Shown here: positions 35,301-48,500 of the stretch, one piece after another | Layout: every line of letters starts with the position of its first letter | Position numbering within the stretch: the first letter of the stretch is position 1 | Assembly: GCA_038502055.1 (NCBI GenBank) | Contig: JAXRKN010000043.1 | Location: 4,154,001 to 4,218,000 of the forward strand | Direction of reading: 5' to 3' | DNA from: Tanytarsus gracilentus | Taxonomy: Eukaryota > Arthropoda > Insecta > Diptera > Chironomidae | DNA length: 64,000 bases | The notes under the pieces: model-generated | The model's database searches: none | Told to the model about the DNA's origin: nothing | What the model saw: only the letters and a program-made list of their open reading frames with translations | Program-made: the position numbers and the translations under genes

Positions 35301-38300
35301 GAAGCTCTGCAGAAACTTAGTCTTCATAATAATGTCGAAATATGAAACATGGTAAATTGAAAGCATAAAAGTTAACTTAATATCCATCGTTAAATATAAT
35401 TGTGTTTGTAGTAAATATTTAAAGCGAGTTCGCTGGGTTAAGTGTTCAATTAGATTTTTAAAATTTAAATGTCAACCATGGTGTTCTTCGATTAGAAGCA
35501 GAGATCGCATTAGCATTTCACTCACGGCACTTTCGAAAATCTCAGTAAAAAACTTTATGTCTGTAAAATCTCGAAAAAGTTTTTTATACATATGCAAGGA
35601 TTAAACAAAAAAGTGTTTAGAGCTACCAGAAATATCTTCTAGTCATTGTGAGCATGGTAATTTTTGTGTTTTGCAATAATGGTATAAACATTCAAAAATT
35701 GCATTTATATAAATTAAATAAAAAGTTTAAATTTTTTACAAAACACCCCTCAAAGGATTACCCGAAAAAACTTTTTAAGCACATCCAGAAATTTGTATTG
35801 CAAATTATCAACAAATTGTTTTACACAAAATGGAATGGTGATCGCACATAGCAAAATGTCACAAGCCATGCATGAACACATTCCTAAGTTTTCATCTTAC
35901 ACAACTACTTCTAAGACATTCTTAAACGTTCTCCCCCATTTTAATGTTTTTATCGCTCGGAAGGAAATGCATGAAATGAAAAACTTTCCGGACATTTTTC
36001 TCCTCACACATAGTCACTTAAAATTGCTCTCTTATGAGTGCTGTATATTCTGAGGATGTTTATCATTTAACTAGGAAGAAGGCGGAATGACTTTGAGGCT
36101 TTTCTTCTTCCTTATTCTTTGGTTTTTGTGGAATTTACAGAAATCTTTCGCAAGTAATTTTCATTATGAAGCTGATTTTGAAAATGCCTTTAGAATTTTT
36201 ATGTCTTTTGTAATCCGGATTAGAAAAAGTACTCGAAAAAATAAGTAATTTATGAAGGCTTTTAAAGTTTTAGTTTCAATCTGGATTTAAAAGCTGATTA
36301 TGCTTAATTTTAATGGAATTTAGTATCATTTATTTATAAAATTTAATCGTGGTTTCAATTTAAACAAATGTAAAATTTAGCTGAGCCTAACATCACTAAA
36401 AAAGGATTCTTTGTGTCCATCGACAGTCACCATAAAATCAAGCCTGACAGCTTTGCACATTTTAATCACTTTCGTTCGAATGAAAAATTTTTCAGCAAAT
36501 ATTTGCAACCTGAAAATGTGTCACAGAGTGTGATTTTTCAGCAAGTATATTCAACCCCTCTTTCATCCTGCCGCCCATGCATGTCGCCACGTCGAACAAG
36601 CAGACGAACGTTGAAAGGATTCAGCAGCAGCCCGCATAATCATACAAATTACACATTAATTTTCTGGAGCAAAAAAAAAGAGAGTGGCAAAATTAATTGA
36701 ATTAGAGCACACACATTTTAATTTTCATTATATTGTGTGTGCCAGACCAAACACATTTTCTCCATTTACTCTTTTTCCACACTCTCATGTCTGCTCTCCG
36801 TTTGAATTTAGAAATTGAGGCGTACAGAAAAAAGTGAACATAAAAAAGCCATTGGCAGTCGGAATTGAAATTGGTGGCGCTTTTTTGTCGCTCTTCCGGC
36901 TTATGATGATGTTCACTTCGAATGTATAGTAAAATATTATTCGTGTGGTAAATGGACGACGCGAGTACATTTTTCTAGATTAAATTTTAAATGAAATGAA
37001 AAAGTTTTCATCAATATTCATTTTGATGTCATACATGTATTTGTGAGTGCATAAATAAAACTCAGAAGCTTTTGCTTAATCTAAAGATTAAAATTTAATC
37101 CTGAGATTTAAATTTTATATCCAGAGATTTAGATTAAAATTAAAAATTAATTTTTAATTTGACAAAGCCACACCTAGTATTCTTAGATTAGAGTAATTCC
37201 TCATAAAGCCAGTGCCACAGACAACTAACTAATGGATAGTCAATAAATTAGCATGTCTATGGCTAGCTTAAACTTATATTCAATTCCAACTCACATTAAT
37301 ACTCTCTCATTCTTATTATTCTGATGCACCTTCACATAAAATGTGAGCAACGCTATGCAGAAAATTTCACTAAAGCAATGATGCACAACATTTTCTCTCT
37401 CTCACTCGCCCGCAATCTAATGTACGTGCATTGTTTACATAACGACAATGAAAAATGTCATAAATCAATTGGGACGATATGATATAGGAGCATCGGAGTT
37501 CCATACACACACTTATATCGCCATATCGTCATTACATTTCATGCAGATGGGTTTCATTTCCAATGGATTTATGCCACATCGAAATGCGATGAGTATTTAT
37601 GACTTTTTCGGAAAATTACCAGCACACACTCGAAGATTTTTCATTTTCCTTTATCTCAGCAAAAATTTATTGTCGATCTAAATTGTTTTTCAATAAAGTC
37701 TTCGAGAGAATGAAATTGATTTCTTCTTCTTCTTCAACCCTTGCATGTTGAGAATTTATTTCGTGGAAAATTCATATGTCAGCAAAATTTTGGATTAAAC
37801 TTTAAAATAAATTGAGGGTGGTAAAAAATTTATTGAAAGAAATCAAAAATTTAATTCGAAAATTTTCTCTAATTTCTCTTTAACGTTCGACAATAAAAAA
37901 TTTCCACGAAATCATTAAACGATTTTCATAATCGTCATCCATATGTAAAAATTTTTATCGCTTACAATTTTTTTCATATCGCTTCAAGCTAAAATTTCTA
38001 TTTCCATCGCTATCAATTCGATTAAAATCGCGTGTGGGTTAAAAAATAATTGAGATATGAAAAATTCCATTTTCTTTTAGCTAAAATAAAAAAATGTAAT
38101 TTTAGGGTGGAGAAATAAAATGGAAACATTTTTAATAGTTTTTCTCACTGCGATGATTGCAATTTCGAAATGGGTTACAGTGTGGATTACGATAGTCGGT
38201 TATGATAACAACTAGCTTTACCATTTTATTGAATTCGATCCGCAGTTTTTTTTTCGGTTCGTATGCAATTTTTTTAATTTTCAACGTCAGGCATGCATGA

Positions 38301-40111
38301 AAATATCCATTTATCTGCGAAATCCAATGAAGTTAAATTAGAGGATTTTAAAGCGGGTTTTCTAAAAATTTGATATAAAAAATTCAACTTTAAAATTTTT
38401 ACAAATTAATATGCAAAGTAACTTCACAAGCAAAACTAATTCTCTTGAAAATGTTTCACTTCTACATCGAGATTAAAATCATCCAGCAGTGTAATACATT
38501 AACAAAATTGTAATGTCCTCAGAATTTGCATTCCACTACGCGGTTGTAGAGATAACACCATCAGCGTTGATTATTAAAAATACAACAAAAGGACATAAAC
38601 AAGCGAGAGATGCGATGGTGAATAAAAGTGAGGAGAAAAATGATTTACGATTTCCATTTGTACCATTTTCATATTCATGACTTTTTTTCGTTCAATTTCG
38701 AGGTTTTGAAAAATTTATTCTTTCATTAGTGAAAAGTTCTCATCCCCGGGTCTTGTGGTGTCAACTTCAATTTTGAATTAAACTTTTTTCATCCATAAAT
38801 ATGGGCGAACTCCTCCTCAACTAACGGTGGTGTGGAAAAGTAAAAATGTTTTCGCTGTTAAATTAATTAAAAAATAACATTATTGAAAGCGAATCCAAAC
38901 GTCGTCGGCATCAAAATGGAATAAAAACTGTTGACTAAATTAAATTTGAAAATTGATATGTTGAAATGACCGAGCCGTGAACATAATGGAGGCAAAAAGT
39001 TCCACAACACCGCAGACTTTGAGTTATTTTTTGAATTAATATCGATTATCACTGACGGCAAATTTTTAATTCAAACAATAAAAAAATTTCACCAACCCTC
39101 GGCTAGCATGAAACTCATGTGCGCGGATATTTTTTGAATGCACAGTTTTTCATTTGTTTTATATGCTCTCAACTTACATACGAGAGTGAGTTTGAAAAGG
39201 CTTCATATTTCAGTTCATGACAAACAAACCCAAAAATAACAAAAAAACACTCGAGTGGATTAATTTGATTGAGTTTATAAAACGCTTTACATGTTGAAGC
39301 TCAACTTTTATGAATCGTGAAAAATTTTGTCCGCATAATTGGATTTTCAATAATTTAACAAAAAATTTATCTCACATATTTTTAGAAATATTTTAGCTAG
39401 ATGAAAAAAATTAATTAGGTTTTTAATTTGCGAAAAAATTTCATGTTTTTTAGCTTTAGATTTAAAAGTGTAAAAAAATATTTTTGACCTGAGCAATTTA
39501 AGTGTGATTAAACAAATTAAAAAAAATATATATTTGCAATAAATTTAAATTTACTAGAAATTATCTTAAAACTTCCTCTTATAAAAATGATAATCATCTT
39601 AATAACGATTCAATTTTGTTTAATTTTTAATTAGAATTAAATATTTATAAAAACTAATCGCTGATTTATGAGATTATTTACTTCACACAGTTCCCGATGA
39701 CACTCGCAATGTTTCCAATGTAAAGCTGATAGCAAAATGCACTGCAATGGTTGGTTTATTTGAAAATAAATTTCAGGGTTAAAATCCTGGTTAAAATTTT
39801 AAAATCAAAGATAAAAAATATTTTTTAAATTTTATTTTTTTAACCATCGGATGTAAAATTCAATAATTTAAAAACAAAAAAAATGATATAAAGCTCTGAC
39901 TCTTGGCAGTAAAATTCCCATCATTGAACTCCTTTAAATTAACTGATTATTCTTAAAATACTCAGACACTTCGACGCTCTGAATAAAACTCATTAATTAG
40001 CTAATTAAAAGCGTCACAATTTTCAATGAATTGAACTTAAAAAATAAATTGCGCAATTGATTGCAATATTTTCATTTAATCTGTAGACCCCCGCCCATTT
40101 TTAATTCATTA

Positions 40112-40117
40112 TCAGTT
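40112..40117 (+). promoter_or_regulatory. Initiator-like TCAGTT upstream of the small secreted peptide
   Basis: An arthropod Inr-type TCAGTT predicts a start at about 40114, 26 nt before the ATG at 40140. No good TATA box is found 30 bp upstream. Confidence 0.4.
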
Positions 40118-40139
40118 CTAACTTCAATGAAGCAGCATC

Positions 40140-40370
40140 ATGAAGATTTTAAAAATTCTTACAGTATTGCAAATTTTCATCACGTTTCTTATCATCAACA
40201 CAACTGAATCAGCAGCAATTAATTTGAAGAAATCAAAAGCAGCGCCATCAATTTTGAGTTTGTATTGTGACCCAGGCTATGATAAAGGACCTTTGGGAAA
40301 AAAGTGTCGAAAAATTGTCGAGCCAAAATCGTCAATTAGGAAAAACGAAATAAAAAATTTTGTGAATTAA
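40140..40370 (+). CDS. Small secreted two-cysteine peptide
   Basis: An open frame of 76 codons starting with ATG. Residues 1 to about 25 are a clear signal peptide (MKILKILTVLQIFITFLII then small residues). The mature part is basic and has one conserved-looking motif, CDPGYDKGPLGKKCRKI, with its only two cysteines, which could form a single disulfide loop. Short secreted peptides with a C-x-P-G...G-x-x-C-R pattern are common in insects, some of them immune-induced, but I cannot name the family. Basic residues follow (KSSIRKNEIK). The gene sits alone between large non-coding stretches. An Inr-like element lies 26 nt upstream, and AATAAA occurs about 55 bp after the stop. It could be a single-exon gene or the first exon of a longer one. 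Confidence 0.62.
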   Translation: MKILKILTVLQIFITFLIINTTESAAINLKKSKAAPSILSLYCDPGYDKGPLGKKCRKIVEPKSSIRKNEIKNFVN

Positions 40371-42491
40371 AAAATATTAAAATTCCCACAAAAGTTTGTA
40401 AAATATTTTTATGAAAGTTAAAAGTAATAAAAATTATTTTAAATATAAAAATTTATTTCAAACTTACTTTTGATAACAGCAAACTTCCCCACAAAGTGCA
40501 TCGGAATGAGTCATTGCAAATTCCTGTCAGAAATTACAAAGTAATCACAAACTCTACTAAAATATTCAACACGTTTCTCGATTGACCGCACACGTAAAAA
40601 TTACAGTTCAGCAGAAATAAATTTTTTTATTGATGCATCATCAGCAAAGCAACAAACTTTGAAAAGTGTCCCATAAATAAAACTTTCTCATTGAGGGTAG
40701 GTGTGGAAAGCTGTGAAAAATGCAACGAAAAATTTGTCAAAAACTCTCCATACTTACCAGCGAATGAGTGAAGTTCACCACCAACGAAAGTTTTCTCCCT
40801 TCAATTTTATTTCTTCCCTCAGCTTCATTAACTATTTACAGTGTTTACAAGAAAATTTTAACTTCATGTTAGAGAGTTGAGCTTTCACTTCGTTATGTTC
40901 TGCTCTAAAACTCCTGTCGGTGTAACTTTTTAAGAAAGCATGGTTTAATAGGTTTTTATGCAAAAAGTTGAAAAAGTTAAGAAATTTAAAAATTGTTGAA
41001 GAAAAAATTAAATTAAAATTTTTAAAATATTTTTTTTATACTTTACATTAAAATTCTTTTTGAAATGCGCTAAAGCAAGTTCAACCCTCGAAATCTTCAT
41101 GAATATCTTAGCATGAGGTTACCTCGCTTTCTTGAAATAACGAAATAAAGAAGAAGTTTCAAGTGGAGATGGGAAAAGTTTATTGCAATTTTTATTTCTT
41201 CTTCATATCACTTCAGATGGTTTTTTAAAAAAGAGAGTTGTGCTTACGAGACGACTAACGACTTCTATTGTGGTTGCATTTTTTTGCTCTTCTCATGCAC
41301 TTTTTACAACTTCCGCTGCTCCTGGTTTGTTAAAATTTACCAAGAAAAATATTATTATTATTGTGAGGAGTTTTTTCTTATCTACTCACGGTAAATTTTT
41401 GTATTTTTTTTCTTGCACTCTTTAGAAAAAATATTTCTATTGTCAAGTAAAAACCAAGGTGAGGTAACTTAAATTTAAATCAACATTTTTGAAGTTTAAA
41501 ATTCAGGTTAAAATTATAGTTGAGAAATTTATAAAATTCTTTCAACTTTTATTCCATTTGCTCCATCCGCAGAGATGCTAAAAGTTATAAAATGTAATTT
41601 GTTAGTTACATGCTGATGCACTTTTTAATGTTGTAGATGGAGTTTAAAAATATGTTTATGAGGTAATAATGTTCAGTTTTATTTTTATTATGTTTTGATA
41701 TTTTTTTTATCATTTTTTAAGCTTCACGGTTGACTGAGAAACCAACTTTAATGCTTTTAATGTAGTTTATTACGTGATGATGTTCTAATTAAAAAAATTG
41801 TTTTATGAATGAAAATTATTGCATTAAAAATTTTAATTAACCTCACATAAATAATTTGATTTTGAATATCATTAAAATATTTTGAGTAAAATTTGTTCAT
41901 CATCAATAAAACTAGAACTCTCATAACTTTTATTATAAAATAGTTACCAATTAATATTTTGATATTTAAAAAAATTAATTAATTTTGAACATTTTTAGAA
42001 TTCTCAAAGTTTGATGGAAGTTGAAAATGTTTCTTGAATACTGAATTTTTAAAATTGCAACATAATTTAATAAACCATAAAATTAAGTTTTTAATCAAAA
42101 GATTTAACCGCACAAAGAAAAATTAAGTAATTTCTCATTCCAAATAATTTTTACAGAATGAATAATTTTCAACAGAAATTCGATTAAACTCGAAAGAGAA
42201 AAAAAATTCATGTGCCGAGGGAAAAGTTATTAACAAAAAAATGCTTTCAATTGTTTTGTAAATTGTAATGCGCAAGAAAATGAGATGAAAAATGCTTTGA
42301 AAAATTCTTTTTATATTTTTAACATTTGACCTCTGGTTACATTTTGCAAATGAATGCGAGAGCAAATTATTCTTTTTTGCTCGCTTAATTCTTTTCTCCA
42401 TTTCACTCATATTCTTGTCCATTATGAAAGTAACAAGAGAAGTAACAAAAATTCTTCTTTTTTCCTTCTTCACTTGTTGTTGAAGTTAATT
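40371..42491. other. Intergenic region
   Basis: No gene or structured repeat found, apart from the probable 3' end of the small-peptide gene (AATAAA near 40425). Confidence 0.5.
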
Positions 42492-42677
42492 ATAGCTCCG
42501 CTATATATTAATTTTGGATTTTTCCAAAACCTGTTTTCGACCCCTAGTGCCAAGACATTACATTTTGCAATATCAAAACATAAACTCAAATGATAGGCCT
42601 AGTCAAACCCTACAAACTGGCGAAAACAGATTTGAAATCGGTTGCTCCTACGAGGAGTTAGAGCCATTTAAGTCATC

Positions 42678-42701
42678 TTACTTTCTTACTTTCTCACTTT
42701 C
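42678..42701. repeat. 8-bp microsatellite, three TTACTTTC-like units
   Basis: TTACTTTC, TTACTTTC and TCACTTTC in tandem, 50 bp before the shared core of the TIR element. Confidence 0.75.
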
Positions 42702-42875
42702 TTACGATCTTAGTGAACGCCATATCTCAAGAACGGCTGGTCGGATTTGAGTCGGGTTTGTGGCTAAAGATCGGGTTTTGGCTCTAGTTGTGCAAGAAGT
42801 ATTTAGTTTTGAGGTACGACCCTCCAAGGACCGTCCCTGAGTGCAAAAATGTCCTTTTTCATACAAATTTTCTAT

Positions 42876-43235
42876 TATATGGCTTCATGGGTATCGTTGA
42901 ACTCGTCATTGCATCAGAAATCGATTGACACATATGATTTTTGAGGAATGTCCATCATGGCCCGCCAGGAGTGCCACTAATGTCCATTTTTCAGAACTAT
43001 GGCTTCATGGGTATCGTTGAACTCGTCGTTGGGTCAGAAATCGATTGAAATTGATGATTTTTGAGGAATGTCCATTATGGTCGGGCAGGAGTGCCACTAA
43101 TGTCCATTTTCAGAACTATGGCTTCATGTATGTCGTTGAACTCGTCATTGCATCAGGAATCGATTTACATTGATGATTTTTCAAGAATGTCCTTCATGAT
43201 TAACCAAGAGTGCCACTAATTCCCATTGCAACGGA
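42876..43235. repeat. Three tandem copies of a ~120-bp unit
   Basis: ATGGCTTCATG recurs at 42879, 42999 and 43118, followed each time by TCGTTGAACTCGTC, ATCGATT, GATTTTT and GTGCCACTAAT. The periods are 120 and 119 bp. The third copy is the most divergent. Confidence 0.92.
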
Positions 43236-43262
43236 GTAGGGTACTAATCTATGCGGAGCTAT

Positions 43263-45506
43263 TGGAAATGGCAACGCCGTTTGCAGACCCATCTTGTTTA
43301 AAATTGTTTTCTCTGTACGTATGGAAACCACTGAGAAGATAAAGAGAAAACAACTGTTTTCGCATTTTTAACAAGAATAAAAAGAATTCACGGTTTTGTA
43401 ACGAAATTCGTAAATTTTTCATCTCCTTTTTTATTGTTGCTCAGCCAACAAACACGCCTGAAAGATTCTATTGACTAACTTCTGTCTTAATGAGAATGGA
43501 ATTTTATTAATGTCTTCATTTTCGTATATACACGTTCGGATACTAATAGAGAGATATTGGGGGAGATTATTATGAAAAAGTATGCTTCGCTCTACACGTG
43601 TCAGGTCAACTTCATTATGGATTATGATTGCCTCGAGACAAAAAAGCATGAGGAATTTCATTCAGGTATGAATTTATGTGAGTTTAATTTTAATGTTATT
43701 GACAGGACACTCGGGTGAAAAACTAAACCATTTTTTATTTAAAAAACTCACCTGATTTTTTGAAGTTTAACAAATTTTGCTTTTACTCCTGAAATAATTT
43801 AAAATTTAAATAAAACTTTGTTGATTTTTAATTTTTACATTCTCATTTTATTGCTGCAAAGATTAGAGAATCACAATCTAAAGTTTATATGAAAAATGGA
43901 AAACAATATTCATTTTTTTCTTTAAATTTATTAATAATAGCAGGAAGTGGATGTGATTTGAAGATGTGAAAGAAAAATCTCTGAAACTTTTTTAATCAAA
44001 TTTCTTTATTTTTTTGGAAATTTTAATTTTACTAAAATTTATTTTTGAACTCGAAATAATTGAAATTTTTCATCAAAATTTTATACACAACTAAAATTTT
44101 TTAATTGAATTTTTTTTCACACCTCAAACCATCTCCGCAACATAATCATCATTATCAATATTCAGTATAGTACCTAATAACTTTTATACAACCCTCGATT
44201 TCTTCAAAACTTTACAAATGAACTTTATTGTTGACTTTTTACAACTTTTCTATTTCATCATCATTCATCTAAGTTTTTCTTTATTTTATGTATTCTTAAT
44301 CCTCATAATATTTCTAGTATCACCAATTCGTTTTCGTCGTATCATGTGAGTGTGAATAGAAAGAGAGACAGAGAGAATATGAGAGATTTGAAGCAATAAA
44401 TGTAAGTGTGTGTGTGTGTGAGTGTAGTTTTCTTTCTTAATTAAAGATTTTTAATATTTTTCAGCTAAATTGAGATTTTCAAGAATTGCAATGGGATTAA
44501 CACCGCTGAAAATTTGGTAGAGAGATTTAAAATAAATGTTTAAACTTTGAGTTAAAAAATAACTTTTGATGCTGATTTTAAGAGTGAAAAAATATTTATT
44601 CATGTCAAGGTTTTTAAATACTCCAAAATTAAGTTGATTTCCCTGAGATCCAAGGTATGTAAAACTTTACAATTTATTTTTAAAAATATTCAGCAATGTT
44701 CATCCCTTGCATTTTTATCATTTCGATGTCTTTAAAATGCAAAAAAGAATTGAATAAAATTGAAGAGAAAATTTCTATGTTTAGTGAGAGTTAAAATAAA
44801 ATTAGTTTTGTATAGTAATAAAATAACATTTTTATGTTGAATTGAGTACGAGAATTTTCAATCTTCGTTTGGCTGAATTCTTCAACCTCTTTTAAGATAA
44901 TTTTTCTTATTTTAAGAAAGAGTACATTTTTCATCATCTTGAGTATTATTTTTTTCCGTTAGAATTTTCTAATTGATGGATTTTTCTTTTACTTGAAGCA
45001 GTTTTCACATTGACAATTAACCACATATGCAAATGTCAATTATACATCGTAATAATTAATTCTTTTATTATCTAAACTTCCACTAATTGCCGATGATTTG
45101 AGTGATTAAGAGTTAATCAAATAAATCACCATGCCTTTATAATAATTTTAACCAAGAGATAAAATTTTTAAAACTATCTTTATAAATTCCATCCCTTGCT
45201 CAATTTCAACCACCTTTCATTTTTTTTTCAAATATATCACTTTCATTCTTTTTTCGACATATAAAAAACAGTTTAAACAAATTTTCATTCATTTTCATCT
45301 TAACCTCAAAATGACCAGTTTTATGTACATGAATTTTTACCACTTTGCTTTCGTAAAAAAGAATTAACACATTTCCAATTTACTTCTTTTTTTTGCAATC
45401 AGCTTCGAGGAAATCGAAGACAAAATTTTCATGGCTGAAGGCAAAATCTATTTTACTTTATTTCGTAAAAGATTTCTATTAATTAGTTAGTCTAGCAACA
45501 AACAAA
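43263..45506. other. Intergenic region downstream of gene B
   Basis: No supported gene. A 76-codon minus-strand frame at 43431-43661 has an ATG but no recognisable domain or context. Single CATCCCTTG words near 44703 and 45189 match the ends of inverted-repeat elements found elsewhere. A GT-rich microsatellite is near 44407. Confidence 0.5.
45467..45472 (-). terminator. Putative polyadenylation signal of gene B
   Basis: AATAAA on the minus strand about 35 bp beyond the stop codon at 45507-45509. Confidence 0.5.
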
Positions 45507-48500
45507 TCATCTATTTGTTGATGATGTTCGGAACATTATCATTAACGTTGCCAAGAGTATCGAGATTATTATTCGGTGCCAATTAGATGTTGAAATGTTG
45601 ACAGCAGCGCTAATCTCGCCGCATTTATCTGTTTATGAGGAAAATTGAATTAATTGTCAAAATATGTCAGTAACTAAAAACTTACGTCCAACATTGGTAA
45701 GATTGGCAACTGTGTAAAATCTCTCCGTGGGTGCATCCAAGAACGCAGCTTGTTGTTCACGATAACACGAGTCACCGATAAATAATTGAGCTGTATCAGT
45801 CGTTAATTGCTTAAAGCTAATGCACACAATATACTTTGAGTGGCGTGCAATAATGAAAGTCGTCGTCTGATTCTCCAGCCAACTACCGTGACAGGTATAT
45901 TCTATAAATCCAGATGAGAGAAAATGGAAATAAATGAACATCAAGTGAGTTGAGGGACATTATATGTCAATTAATCAAAATGTCATTTCGTGGTCACTGG
46001 TCTCACACACACGTGGAAGTCAGTGCGAGAGCGAAATTGAGAAAAATTAGTAGATATAAAATCAAGGGATGGCAATTAAAAATAAAAATTTAAAAAACGT
46101 TAGTAAAATATTTTTAAATCAAAAAATACGTTACAGAAATTTTAAAAAAATAAATTTATAAAATGTTAATCCCTTGATTTTATTGCTTATAAATCAATCA
46201 ATCTCTTACCTTCTTCATCATCACATTGCGGTAAGACATCGATTTTATTCTCATCGGAACAGCCGATATTCAATTGTCTCGCCTTTGTATTTACATTGCC
46301 ACAATTTATCGTTGTATCGCGTCGACTTCGTGTGGGGTCGTTGCCGGCATCTGATGCTATCTCAATCATACCACTACTGGTGTTTCGTTTGCTTCTCACT
46401 AGTTTAATAACTTGATCATTGTCATCGATGTCAGACACCTCACTACCATCATCAAGCACTTCAATAAAAGCGCCACTGGCTGCAAATGGAACTGAATTTT
46501 CACCGTCAGATTCACTTGACTGCCGCTGATGTTCCTCTTTCAGCTTCGCTGAGCGACGTTGTCGTAGTGATTTATTATGATCATTCAAGTGCCAGCTTTT
46601 AAGTGAATCTTCTTCATTTCGAAAGCTCAATGATGTGTGTGCTTTTCTCGCTACTCGACTTCCATCGTCTAATGATGATAAATCATGAGGATGATGATTG
46701 CTGTGCTGCTTTGAATTATGGTTTCGTTTGTGACGTGAAGATGATGCAAAAGCGCTCGCGCTGAGACTGTATGGCGGAGTTATCAGACCGCGCAATGTAT
46801 AAGAGCCGACAAGTGGACACATCTTCGGATCGGGATTTGACGCTATGGCAAAAGGGAAATAAATTCTTGAAAAAAATGTCGTCTAGCTTATTTTTTTGAC
46901 CGCTCAATGCTTCCACGTTAATAATTATAAAAAATGACTTTTGAAGTACCATTGAAATGGACTCATTTGTCATTGGCACGAGTAAGAAAAAAGAGAAGCG
47001 CAATAAGAAGCTTTTGAACTTTTTAATATTTCATTGTAGCGTCATAAAAGTTTTTCATCTCTTTATTATTTCACTTCTATATTTTTTTAAAAAACTTTCT
47101 GCTTTTTCTTCTGCGCCCTTTGGCAATTGCGGTAAAGTTTCTCTGTCTTTCGCGGAAATTAAAAAAGTATAAAGAGGAAATGACAATTCGCTAACTGCTG
47201 TAGATATTTTTCTTCTCATGCTGCAAAAGATAAAACTTTCTGTTTTTCCTCACACACAAAAAAGAGATGCAAAAGTTGAACGAGAGACTCTAATTAGATA
47301 AGATGGGGATTTAAGTTGTGAAGATTTTTTTTGAAAGTCTTTTGATTTAATTTACGAAGGCATTTTTTGTGAGTGGGTGTGATGAACTGATTTATTAAGT
47401 TGAAAGGCTTTTCACATTTTTGATCTCTTTTGATGAAGTTGTTTTTTTTTGTCAAAGTTTCTATGACGACTATCTCGAATGTCATGACAATTTTTGAATT
47501 AAATTTTTATTAAAACCTCAAAAAAATTTAATCAACTCACCCAAAAGCGTAATGAATGGCAATCGCGATGTATCAAAGTGATCTATGGCACAAGCATCCT
47601 CGAGTCGATTCGCTGGAATTCCCATTTGTAGCTCGGCCACATGTGTTGTTCGTCGATAGAACATGACACACACATATCCCGTTTTACTGTGAGAATTGAA
47701 ATTGAAAAAAAAAAGTTTATGGTTGAAGGAAAAAAGTTATTAGAGTAATATTTTTTTAAGCTTACCATCCGGTTGTTTTTTCAACGATCGCCATCAATTC
47801 ATCCGGCGTCTGTTTATTGATTTGCTCACAGAGCACTCGAGTTTCCAAGTATCCATTCTGCTTAACTATGTGCATCGATCCATCACTATGAAAGTGTGTA
47901 AAAAAATTAGAATTGACGTCAGGTTGAAATTAAAAAAATTGCAAATGCCACAAAAACACCCTTTTTCAGCATTGTTTCGGTATGTTATTGTATAATATAT
48001 AGAATGGTACAGCAGTTAGTGCAATCCATTATAGAATTTCATGTTGAGCTGAATATTGAATGAGTGCAAAAACTTTTTTCGAGCACGAGGAGGGGCAGTA
48101 AAGGTGAAAAGTAGCATGGCAGCATCATAATGGATTTTTCTACATCCCAGACTTTTTTTTTTCTCAGGAAATATAAAAATGTGTACATGCAACACGAGAA
48201 TGGACGACCACTTTCAATGATGATGAAGGGAGAAAACATCCGGAACAAGTGAATCGTGGATGAAATTTATAAGAAACTTCTTTCTTCCCCTCTCGCACTC
48301 ATCGCATTAAATGCAATTGATTACAATGGAAATTTATGGCCACACACACAACTGCTGACTGCCATTAAACCGTGACTTAACAAAAAGTCATGTTGGGATA
48401 CTCACTTCTGATGGAAAGTATAAGCAGTACTTCCTGACAACGTATGCCAGTGCTTCTGGTTCTTGAACCATGATGGAAAATCACAGCGCACAACAGGGGG

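Larger units (their letters stand above)
30302..40139. other. Gene-poor region, right half of the desert
   Basis: No gene that I can support in almost 10 kb. Short open frames lack homology, starts in good context or splice partners. A GGTTCGAATCC tRNA B-box-like word near 32875 has no A box. A CA microsatellite is at 32362-32383. A CATCCCTTG motif at 34164-34172 matches the ends of inverted-repeat elements elsewhere in the window. Confidence 0.5.
42492..43262. mobile_element. 771-bp non-autonomous TIR element with internal 120-bp tandem repeats
   Basis: The ends are exact 10-bp inverted copies: ATAGCTCCGC at 42492-42501 and GCGGAGCTAT at 43253-43262. GC content is higher than the surroundings. 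Inside are an 8-bp microsatellite (TTACTTTC-like, 42678-42701), a 42-bp core at 42752-42793 that is 30/42 identical without gaps to the core of the 1,200-bp element, and three 120-bp tandem units. There is no transposase and no clear target-site duplication. Confidence 0.65.

Noticed and set aside
43431..43661. 76-codon minus-strand frame beginning MKFLMLFCLEAIIIHNEV
   Set aside because: It has an ATG, but no convincing signal peptide, domain, promoter or paralog. A frame of this length is not rare in this much sequence. Only cDNA would support it.
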